26,944 nucleotides of DNA, taken from assembly GCA_045649145.1 (NCBI GenBank), contig JAZRPK010000032.1, positions 1-26,944 of the forward strand, read 5' to 3'. The stretch is from HGM11525 sp045649145. Lineage in GTDB: Bacteria; Bacillota; Clostridia; UBA1381. Both the position numbers and the translations under genes were made by a program. The notes beneath the pieces were generated by a model. That model worked only from the letters and a program-made list of their open reading frames with translations. It made no database searches and had not been told where the DNA came from. Positions 21,403 through 26,944 of this stretch are shown in pieces; position 1 is the first letter of the stretch; each line of letters starts with the position of its first letter.

Positions 21403-22788
21403 ATGCCGAATATGTCATTAAATAAAACCCCTATGCCCGAACAGTGCCCTAATGAGAGAAACAGGAACTTTCTCGAGGTAGCGAGCGGATATACCGAGGA
21501 AATGGCGATAGATGAGGCAAAAAGGTGTCTTAATTGTAAGCATAAGCCCTGTATGCAGGGTTGCCCTGTTGGAGTTAAAATACCTGAGTTTATCGCATTT
21601 GTTGCAGAGGGTGAATTTGAAAAAGCATATCAGAAGATAAAGGAAACAAACTCGCTGCCTGCTGTTTGCGGCAGAGTTTGTCCTCAGGAAAAGCAATGTG
21701 AGTCAAAGTGCGTCAGAGGCATCAAGGGCGAGAGTGTCGCAATAGGCAGACTTGAGCGCTTTTGTGCCGATTGGCATATGAACAATGTAGAAGATGAGAT
21801 TGCAATACCTGTAAAGAACGGAAAGAGAGTTGCTGTTGTCGGCTCAGGTCCTGCTGGACTTACAGCGGCGGGTGATTTGGCAAAGCGTGGCTATGACGTT
21901 ACAGTGTATGAAGCGTTCCACGTTGCAGGAGGTGTGCTGATGTACGGCATACCCGAATTCCGCCTGCCGAAGAATATTGTACAAAAAGAGATAGACGGTC
22001 TTAAAAAGCTTGGAGTAAAAATTGAAACCAACGTCATAATCGGCAAGACGATTATGATTGATGAGCTGGTGGAGGAGATGGGCTTTGACGCCGTATTTAT
22101 AGGCACGGGCGCAGGATTGCCGTCCTTTATGGGTATAGACGGAGAAAATCTTAACGGAGTCTATTCCGCAAACGAATTTCTCACCAGAATAAATCTTATG
22201 AAGGGTTATAAATTCCCTGATTACGATACGCCTGTTTACGTTGGCAAAAATGTTGCAGTTTTCGGCGGTGGAAATGTCGCAATGGATGCTGCACGTTCGG
22301 CAAAGCGTATGGGAGCAGAAAACGTGTATATAATCTACCGTCGTGGTATGGAGGAATTGCCTGCAAGGAAAGAGGAGGTAATGCACGCCGAGGAAGAGGG
22401 AATTATCTTCAAGCTGCTTGCAAATCCGACCAGACTTATCGGTGACGGTAACGGCTGGCTGAAGGCTGTAGAGGTTATAGATATGGAGCTGGGCGAGCCG
22501 GACGCATCAGGAAGACGCAGACCTGTTGAAATCAAAGGCTCCGAGCATATTGTAGATGTAGATACGGCGATTGTGGCAATCGGTCAGACACCTAATCCGC
22601 TTATAAAAAAGACAACAAAAGGCCTTGAAACTAATAGCAGAGGCTGTATAGTTGCCGACGAAACAGGCAAAACATCACGTGATGCAATCTATGCAGGCGG
22701 CGATGCGGTAACGGGTGCTGCAACGGTAATACTTGCAATGGGAGCAGGAAAGACTGCGGCAGATGCAATAGACGAGCTGCTGAAATAA
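21403..22788 (+). CDS. nfnB: NfnB, NADPH-binding subunit (GltD-like) of the NfnAB transhydrogenase
   Basis: 461 residues. N-terminal cysteines in CLNCKHKPCMQGCPV and CGRVCPQEKQCESKC ligate two [4Fe-4S] clusters. The FAD site is VAVVGSGPAGLTAAGDLAKRGYDV, the NADPH site VAVFGGGNVAMDAARSAKRMGA, and the C-terminus has YAGGDAVTGAATVILAMGAGK. It resembles the glutamate synthase small subunit, but no gltB large subunit is nearby and nfnA lies directly upstream. I take the ATG at 21403 (MPNMSLNKTPMPEQ, the common clostridial N-terminus); GGAG is 12 nt upstream. An earlier ATG at 21385 would overlap nfnA by 11 bp. Confidence 0.93.
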   Translation: MPNMSLNKTPMPEQCPNERNRNFLEVASGYTEEMAIDEAKRCLNCKHKPCMQGCPVGVKIPEFIAFVAEGEFEKAYQKIKETNSLPAVCGRVCPQEKQCESKCVRGIKGESVAIGRLERFCADWHMNNVEDEIAIPVKNGKRVAVVGSGPAGLTAAGDLAKRGYDVTVYEAFHVAGGVLMYGIPEFRLPKNIVQKEIDGLKKLGVKIETNVIIGKTIMIDELVEEMGFDAVFIGTGAGLPSFMGIDGENLNGVYSANEFLTRINLMKGYKFPDYDTPVYVGKNVAVFGGGNVAMDAARSAKRMGAENVYIIYRRGMEELPARKEEVMHAEEEGIIFKLLANPTRLIGDGNGWLKAVEVIDMELGEPDASGRRRPVEIKGSEHIVDVDTAIVAIGQTPNPLIKKTTKGLETNSRGCIVADETGKTSRDAIYAGGDAVTGAATVILAMGAGKTAADAIDELLK

Positions 22789-22834
22789 CAGTGTATCAAA
22801 GACCAAAGAGTCTTACATAAAAGGGGGTAAAAGT

Positions 22835-23239
22835 ATGTCAATAATCAAAGAATTCAAGGAATTCATCACAAGAGGAAACGTCATCGACTTATCAGTCGGC
22901 GTTATTATGGGTACTGCATTTACAAAGATTGTAACAGCGCTTACCCAGAATATCATAATGCCGCTGATTACCATTGTTACGGGCAAGGTTTCGGTTGCAG
23001 ACCTTAAGGGAGTAATCGGAGTAACGGAAATCCCTTACGGCTTGTTTTTGCAGGCGGTTATCGATTTTCTGCTTACAGCGGTTGCGATATTTGCTATGAT
23101 TAAGGTCATAAACACCGTATCAAAGAAGATGGAAGCTCTCAGAAAGAAGAAGGAAGAGGAAGAAGTACAGACAGAACCCGAACCTTCTGATGAGATAAAG
23201 CTTTTGAGTGAAATCCGCGACCTTCTTAAAAACCAATAA
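22835..23239 (+). CDS. mscL: Large-conductance mechanosensitive channel MscL
   Basis: 134 residues, normal length. MscL is a homopentameric pore that opens under membrane tension and releases osmolytes on hypo-osmotic shock. The N-terminal amphipathic helix and TM1 (KEFKEFITRGNVIDLSVGVIMGTAFTKIV) are strongly conserved. TM2 (YGLFLQAVIDFLLTAVAIFAMIKVIN) leads to a charged cytoplasmic helix (KKMEALRKKKEEEE) and an acidic end (LLSEIRDLL). AAGGGGGT precedes the ATG. It follows nfnB by 46 bp and has its own terminator. Confidence 0.97.
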   Translation: MSIIKEFKEFITRGNVIDLSVGVIMGTAFTKIVTALTQNIIMPLITIVTGKVSVADLKGVIGVTEIPYGLFLQAVIDFLLTAVAIFAMIKVINTVSKKMEALRKKKEEEEVQTEPEPSDEIKLLSEIRDLLKNQ

Positions 23240-23253
23240 TATTGACGGCTTTG

Positions 23254-23286
23254 GGGGCATATAATTTATTATATGTCCCTTTTTTG
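23254..23286 (+). terminator. Rho-independent terminator after mscL
   Basis: A 12-bp stem, GGGGCATATAAT (23254-23265) with ATTATATGTCCC (23268-23279), one G-T wobble and a 2-nt loop, is followed by a T tract. Confidence 0.9.
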
Positions 23287-23318
23287 TGGGATAAATATTA
23301 TAATAAGGAGCAGTCGAA

Positions 23319-23609
23319 ATGGCAATAGAAAGAGTTGCGAGGGTACAGGAGATAAAGGATACACAGGTATTAACTCTTACAAACAGGGAGAGCCTAACTA
23401 CAACAGGAGTCAACGATGTTCTCAATTTTTCCGATACACAAATTGAACTTGATACAAATATGGGTATGCTCATAATAAAAGGAGAGGGGCTTAAGATAAT
23501 AAGCATTTCAACCGAAAATAAGAATGCGGAGCTGTCAGGCAGGGTAACATCGCTTGAGTATAAAAAGCAACGTGAGAAAAAGAGCCTGCTGGCAAGCTTG
23601 CTCAAATAA
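23319..23609 (+). CDS. yabP: Sporulation protein YabP (YabP/YqfC family)
   Basis: 96 residues, standard for the family. The body reads LTNRESLTTTGVNDVLNFSDTQIELDTNMGMLIIKGEGLKI, the usual YabP/YqfC beta-rich core, followed by a basic tail. In B. subtilis yabP is a mother-cell gene needed for spore cortex assembly together with yabQ. AAGGAG lies about 8 nt before the ATG. The stop overlaps the yabQ ATG by one base (TAATG), indicating coupling. No sigma-E-type promoter could be assigned with confidence in the 30 bp after the mscL terminator. Confidence 0.92.
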   Translation: MAIERVARVQEIKDTQVLTLTNRESLTTTGVNDVLNFSDTQIELDTNMGMLIIKGEGLKIISISTENKNAELSGRVTSLEYKKQREKKSLLASLLK

Positions 23610-24253
23610 TGCTTGCGCCAATAAGCTACGAGGCGGCGGGGTTTCTTTGTATGTGCATAGCAGGAGCGGTGTGCGGCCTAAATTATCATATTGTAAAGAC
23701 AGTTTTAGCACCTGTAAAAAACAGAGAAATCCGAACGGTGCTGTCGGGCCTCTTAATATGTACAAGCGCCTGCTTTACAATAACCTTTACAGCTGTTTTA
23801 TATAACCACGCCCAGATACGTTTCTTTATGCCGATTGCGCTTTTTTTGGGCGCTGTTTTGTACTTTTTCTCGATAGGAAGGCTTGTGCCGATTGTTTTCG
23901 GATATATATGGAGATTTTTTTTGAAAATTTGCTCTTTTATTTTCAAAATACTATTGACACCGATGCGATTTTTGCTTAAAATTATAATGATACCGATTGG
24001 TATGGCAGGAAGATTTTTGTGCAGAGTAAAAGCAAGACTTTCCGTCTTAATTGGGAGAATAGTAAATGAACAAAGAAAAAAAGCAAATTTACGCCGAAAA
24101 AGAAACAAAAAAGGCAAGACCAAAGCAAAAATTCTTAAAAAGCACTCTTGGAATAGGCGTGCTGTGTGCGATAGCAGCGATAGTAATGATAATCCGCGGC
24201 ATAGGCGTACAGCCGGACATCAACGCCAACAAGCAGGAAATAGCAGAGCTTGA
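23609..24253 (+). CDS. yabQ: Spore cortex biosynthesis protein YabQ, with C-terminal run-on into divIC
   Basis: 214 residues. Four or so hydrophobic helices (about residues 8-25, 42-62, 68-95 and 100-125) and the N-terminal SYEAAGFLCMCIAGAVCGLNYHIVK fit YabQ, a mother-cell membrane protein required for the spore cortex. The frame stays open for 188 bp inside divIC: the last 60 or so residues (from VNEQRKKANLRRKR onward) are encoded by the other reading frame of divIC and are basic and of low complexity. Either the YabQ tail was extended by loss of an older stop, or the real end is earlier and a sequence error removed it. The start is fixed by TAATG overlap with yabP. Confidence 0.82.
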   Translation: MLAPISYEAAGFLCMCIAGAVCGLNYHIVKTVLAPVKNREIRTVLSGLLICTSACFTITFTAVLYNHAQIRFFMPIALFLGAVLYFFSIGRLVPIVFGYIWRFFLKICSFIFKILLTPMRFLLKIIMIPIGMAGRFLCRVKARLSVLIGRIVNEQRKKANLRRKRNKKGKTKAKILKKHSWNRRAVCDSSDSNDNPRHRRTAGHQRQQAGNSRA

Positions 24254-24407
24254 GGGCAAAATTGAGGCTGAAAAGGAACGTCAGGCGGAGGTAGACCGTA
24301 TGAAAGAAAACGCAGATTCCGACGAATATATCGAAAAGGTTGCACGTGATACACTCGGTATGGTAAAAAGTGACGAGATTGTATTCATCGATGTGTCGGA
24401 AAACTAA
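24066..24407 (+). CDS. divIC: Septum formation initiator DivIC/FtsL-type protein
   Basis: 113 residues. A lysine-rich cytoplasmic N-terminus (about 1-25) precedes one membrane helix (about 28-48, LGIGVLCAIAAIVMII). A short coiled coil (INANKQEIAELEGKIEAEKERQAEVDRM) follows, then the FtsB/DivIC-type end DEYIEKVARDTLGMVKSDEIVFIDV. DivIC joins FtsL and DivIB at the septum. GGGAGAA lies about 7 nt before the ATG, which lies inside the yabQ frame. The order yabP-yabQ-divIC-yabR matches B. subtilis and makes the assignment firm despite low sequence conservation. Confidence 0.9.
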   Translation: MNKEKKQIYAEKETKKARPKQKFLKSTLGIGVLCAIAAIVMIIRGIGVQPDINANKQEIAELEGKIEAEKERQAEVDRMKENADSDEYIEKVARDTLGMVKSDEIVFIDVSEN

Positions 24408-24435
24408 CACACGCTAAGGAGGAAGAGTTTCCAAA

Positions 24436-24888
24436 ATGTCATTAGAGGTTGGAAGTATATTAGAGGGTAAGGTATCCAAGGTAATGCCGTTTGGCGCATT
24501 TGTGGCACTGCCGGGTAAAAAATCAGGATTGGTACATATTTCTGAGGTTGCGAGGGATTATGTAGAAAACATCGCTGACCATCTCAAGGAAGGCGACGAT
24601 GTCAAGGTCAAGGTAGTAAAAATTGATGACAGCGGAAAAATAAGCTTGTCAATCAAGCAGGCACTTGAGCCTAAAAAACGTGCTGATAAAAAATCGGAGG
24701 AGAAGACGCCTAAAGGTCCAATCCGTCCTGCAGATATCGACTGGAGTGTTAATAATAACGCAGATTTGTCCTTTGAGGATAAGCTTAGCAGATTTAAGCA
24801 GGATTCTGACGAAAAGATGCAGGCGTTAAAGCGTTCAAACGAATCCAAGCGCTCGGGCGGTTACCGCAGAGGCGGCGGCTCGTACTAA
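24436..24888 (+). CDS. yabR: S1-domain RNA-binding protein (YabR-like)
   Basis: 150 residues. The N-terminal S1 domain (about 4-75) shows GSILEGKVSKVMPFGAFVALPGKKSGLVHISEVA and VKVKVVKIDDSGKISLSIKQA. The C-terminal half is charged and probably unstructured, ending in KRSGGYRRGGGSY, a small Arg/Gly-rich tail. It belongs to the YabR/YugI general-stress S1 group; the precise RNA target is unknown. AAGGAGGAAGAG lies before the ATG. It directly follows divIC, as in B. subtilis. Confidence 0.93.
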   Translation: MSLEVGSILEGKVSKVMPFGAFVALPGKKSGLVHISEVARDYVENIADHLKEGDDVKVKVVKIDDSGKISLSIKQALEPKKRADKKSEEKTPKGPIRPADIDWSVNNNADLSFEDKLSRFKQDSDEKMQALKRSNESKRSGGYRRGGGSY

Positions 24889-24904
24889 ATTATTATAAGG
24901 ATTA

Positions 24905-24972
24905 CATAGGTGCTTTGCACCATAAAAATCGTTCAGATTCCCGACGAGCTGCGGGCTATGTGAACGATTTTT
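24905..24972 (+). terminator. Tandem hairpin / terminator between yabR and pncB
   Basis: GGTGC-TTT-GCACC (24909-24921) is followed by a large stem, AAAAATCGTTCA (24924-24935) with TGAACGATTTTT (24961-24972). The large stem encloses CCCG/CGGG (24940-24943 with 24952-24955). CATAG (24905-24909) can also pair with CTATG (24956-24960), which would disrupt the outer stem. It may act as a simple terminator or as a switch ahead of pncB. Confidence 0.65.
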
Positions 24973-25008
24973 GCGTATTTCAAGATAGTTTGAAAGGAGC
25001 TTCCTTAG

Positions 25009-26448
25009 TTGGATAAGAATAACTATACACTATTGACCGATTTTTACGAGTTTACTATGGCAAACGGCTTTTTCAACAAAGGCTATCGTGATAAGATAGC
25101 TTACTTTGATATGTTCTTCCGCCGTATTCCCGATGATGGCGGCTTTGCTATAATGGCAGGCGGGGAGCAGCTTATAGAATATCTTAAAAACCTATCCTTT
25201 TCAGAGGGGGATATTGAATTTCTAAGAAGCAAGGGCATCTTTTCAGAGGAATTTTTGGAATATCTTAAAAACTTCAAATTCACCTGCGACGTATGGGCAA
25301 TTCCCGAGGGGACACCGATTTTCCCTAACGAGCCTATTGTGGTTGTAAGAGGTCCTGTGGTGCAGGCGCAATTTGTAGAAACTATGATTTTGCTGACCAT
25401 AAACCACCAGAGCCTTATCGCTACCAAAGCCAACAGAATTGTGCGTGCAGCCGAGGGCAGACCCGTAATGGAGTTTGGCTCAAGGCGGGCACAGGGCTAC
25501 AGTGCGGCTGTTTTGGGTGCGAGGGCAGCGTATATAGGCGGCTGCAGTTCGACTGCGTGCGCCATGTCTGACAGAGATTTTGGTGTACCTGCCGCAGGCA
25601 CTATGGCGCATAGCTGGATACAACTTTTTGATACCGAGTATGAGGCGTTTAAGACCTATGCCTCGGAGTATCCCGACAGCTGTACCTTGCTGGTCGATAC
25701 CTATAATGTACTAAATTCCGGTATTCCGAATGCTATAAAGGTATTTGACGAGGTCTTAAAGCCATTGGAAAAGCGTCCCAAGGGCGTAAGAATTGACTCG
25801 GGCGATATTACCTACCTTTCTAAAAAATGCAGGAAAATGCTTGATGACGCAGGATACAGCGATTGTGCAATAGTTGCGTCAAATTCGCTTGACGAATATA
25901 TTATTCGTGATATGATACTGCAGGGTGCGAAAATTGACCTTTTCGGTGTCGGCGAGCGACTGATAACATCTAAGTCTGAGCCTGTATTTGGCGGCGTATA
26001 CAAGCTTGCAGCGGTGGAAAACGAACAGGGTGAAATAATACCGAAAATCAAAGTTTCCGAAAATGTGGGAAAGATAACAACGCCGGGCTTTAAGCAGGTT
26101 TACAGGCTCTATTCAAGGGAAAACAGTGCGGCTATTGCCGATGTAATAACTCTTTACGGCGAGAGGATAGACGATACCTCGCCATATGAGATATTTGACC
26201 CCGAGCATATGTGGAAGAGAAAGACGGTTACTGATTTTTATGCAAGACCGCTGTTAAAGCCAATATTCAAAAATGGCGAGTGCGTGTATGAAAATCCGTC
26301 ACTCTCTGCTATTCGTGAATACTGCCGCTTAGAAATAGACGGACTCTGGGACGAGGTTAAGAGATTTGAAAATCCGCATAAGTACTATGTCGACCTGTCA
26401 CAGAAGCTGTGGGATATAAAATACGGACTGTTAGGACAATACAAATGA
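25009..26448 (+). CDS. pncB: Nicotinate phosphoribosyltransferase
   Basis: 479 residues from a TTG at 25009; AAAGGAG 9 nt upstream and the conserved start NNYTLLTDFYEFTMANGF support it. The enzyme joins nicotinate to PRPP to give nicotinate mononucleotide, the salvage entry to NAD. Signatures include FRRIPDDGGFAIMAGGEQ, GSRRAQGYSAAVLGARAAYIGGCSSTA and the GTMAHSW motif with the probable phosphorylated His. KGVRIDSGD and ASNSLDEY follow, with a late FGVGERLITSKSEPVFGGVYKL. It is the longer bacterial type of the family. No promoter is evident between the hairpin and the gene. Its stop codon overlaps the start of the tsaC-like gene by 4 bp. Confidence 0.95.
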   Translation: MDKNNYTLLTDFYEFTMANGFFNKGYRDKIAYFDMFFRRIPDDGGFAIMAGGEQLIEYLKNLSFSEGDIEFLRSKGIFSEEFLEYLKNFKFTCDVWAIPEGTPIFPNEPIVVVRGPVVQAQFVETMILLTINHQSLIATKANRIVRAAEGRPVMEFGSRRAQGYSAAVLGARAAYIGGCSSTACAMSDRDFGVPAAGTMAHSWIQLFDTEYEAFKTYASEYPDSCTLLVDTYNVLNSGIPNAIKVFDEVLKPLEKRPKGVRIDSGDITYLSKKCRKMLDDAGYSDCAIVASNSLDEYIIRDMILQGAKIDLFGVGERLITSKSEPVFGGVYKLAAVENEQGEIIPKIKVSENVGKITTPGFKQVYRLYSRENSAAIADVITLYGERIDDTSPYEIFDPEHMWKRKTVTDFYARPLLKPIFKNGECVYENPSLSAIREYCRLEIDGLWDEVKRFENPHKYYVDLSQKLWDIKYGLLGQYK

Positions 26449-26944
26449 AAGATACAATAATTGCTAAAATTACCGAATATAACGACAGCAGAATTTCCAA
26501 GATGGGCGAGATTATAAGAAATGGCGGGCTGGTAAGCTTTCCGACCGAAACTGTTTACGGCCTTGGAGGAAATGCGTTTGATGAGAATGCGGCGTTTCTG
26601 ATTTTTGAAGCAAAAGGAAGACCTGCTGATAATCCGCTCATTGTGCATCTGTCGGATATATCGCAGCTGGATACTGTTGCAAGCGATATTCCTCCTGTAG
26701 CATACAGGCTGTTCGAGAAATTTTCGCCCGGACCGCTTACAGTTATACTTAAAAAGAAAGACACCGTTCCATATGCCGTAACAGCAGGTCTTGATACAGT
26801 TGCAGTGAGAATTCCCGCGCACCCGATTGCACGTGCTTTGATAGATGCAGCCGGAGTGCCTATTGCAGCACCAAGCTCAAATCTGTCAGGCAGACCGAGT
26901 CCTACAAAGGCGGAGCACGTCATTATGGATATGAACGGGAGAAT
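26445..26944 (+). CDS. tsaC: Threonylcarbamoyl-AMP synthase (Sua5/YwlC/TsaC), N-terminal part
   Basis: 166 codons are visible before the window ends. The enzyme makes threonylcarbamoyl-AMP from threonine, bicarbonate and ATP for t6A-37 synthesis in ANN-decoding tRNAs. Signatures are FPTETVYGLGGNAFD, KGRPADNPLIVHLSD, FSPGPLTVILKK, VAVRIPAHPIARALI and VPIAAPSSNLSGRPSPTKAEHV. Whether the longer Sua5 C-terminal domain is present cannot be seen. The ATG overlaps the pncB stop codon (ATGA), so translation is probably coupled. t6A is also the substrate base of TrmO, whose gene ends at the other edge of the window. Confidence 0.94.
   Translation, partial: MKDTIIAKITEYNDSRISKMGEIIRNGGLVSFPTETVYGLGGNAFDENAAFLIFEAKGRPADNPLIVHLSDISQLDTVASDIPPVAYRLFEKFSPGPLTVILKKKDTVPYAVTAGLDTVAVRIPAHPIARALIDAAGVPIAAPSSNLSGRPSPTKAEHVIMDMNGR

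Noticed and set aside
21844..22386. 180-residue antisense ORF in nfnB
   Set aside because: Shadow of the NADPH/FAD domains; His- and Cys-rich composition is typical of such frames.
21403..22788. Glutamate synthase small subunit (gltD)
   Set aside because: Sequence similarity fits both, but the adjacent nfnA and the absence of a large glutamate synthase gene favour NfnB.
24905..25008. Known NAD-responsive riboswitch upstream of pncB
   Set aside because: I could not match the sequence to the nadA-type or pnuC-type NAD riboswitch consensus; kept only as an uncharacterised hairpin.

Overview
This window reads as chromosomal DNA of an endospore-forming Clostridia-type Firmicute (Bacillota). The basis is moderate G+C, strong purine-rich Shine-Dalgarno sequences, frequent TTG/GTG starts, sporulation genes (gerW/ytfJ, yabP, yabQ), a Firmicutes-type infC-rpmI-rplT operon with an L20-style leader, the dprA-topA-trmFO block, the S2P-scpA-scpB-DUF2953-gerW block, and an NfnAB-type transhydrogenase typical of anaerobes. 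I see no phage, CRISPR array, transposase or antibiotic-resistance gene. Most of the window is housekeeping DNA; the unexplained material is intergenic.

Layout. 1-611: tail of trmO with a terminator, then two small unknown ORFs. 700-2680: a structured inverted-repeat element, comF and a cysK-type cysteine synthase. 2690-7302: dprA, topA and trmFO, the last two overlapping by ATGA, closed by a bidirectional terminator. 7315-8620 (minus): rplT, rpmI and infC behind a leader with an attenuator; infC appears to start at AUA. 8690-10903: a membrane-bound AraC-family regulator (YesS-like) with repeated half-sites around its promoter. 10917-12273: tyrS.

12278-12674 holds tRNA-Glu(CUC) on the minus strand and, about 245 bp beyond it, an exact 19-nt copy of its 3' end. 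Between them lie three regularly spaced hairpins with an AAATC/GATTT core; the fragment has its own terminator. This is the most unusual structure in the window. 12692-18359 (minus): an S2P-type protease, scpA, scpB, DUF2953, gerW, then a radical SAM protein and its DUF2344 partner. 18387-19960: two tandem unknown six-helix membrane proteins that look like diverged paralogues. 19984-23286: a YbaK-type tRNA-editing protein, nfnA, nfnB and mscL. 23319-24888: yabP-yabQ-divIC-yabR, where the yabQ frame runs 188 bp into divIC. 24905-26944: a paired hairpin, pncB and the start of a tsaC/sua5-like gene.

Functional themes: translation and tRNA modification (trmO, trmFO, tyrS, tRNA-Glu, YbaK, TsaC, infC operon), DNA processing and chromosome organisation (DprA, ComF, TopA, ScpAB), sporulation and division (GerW, YabP, YabQ, DivIC), and redox/NAD metabolism (NfnAB, PncB). 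Calls come from reading motifs and gene order by eye; no database search was run.
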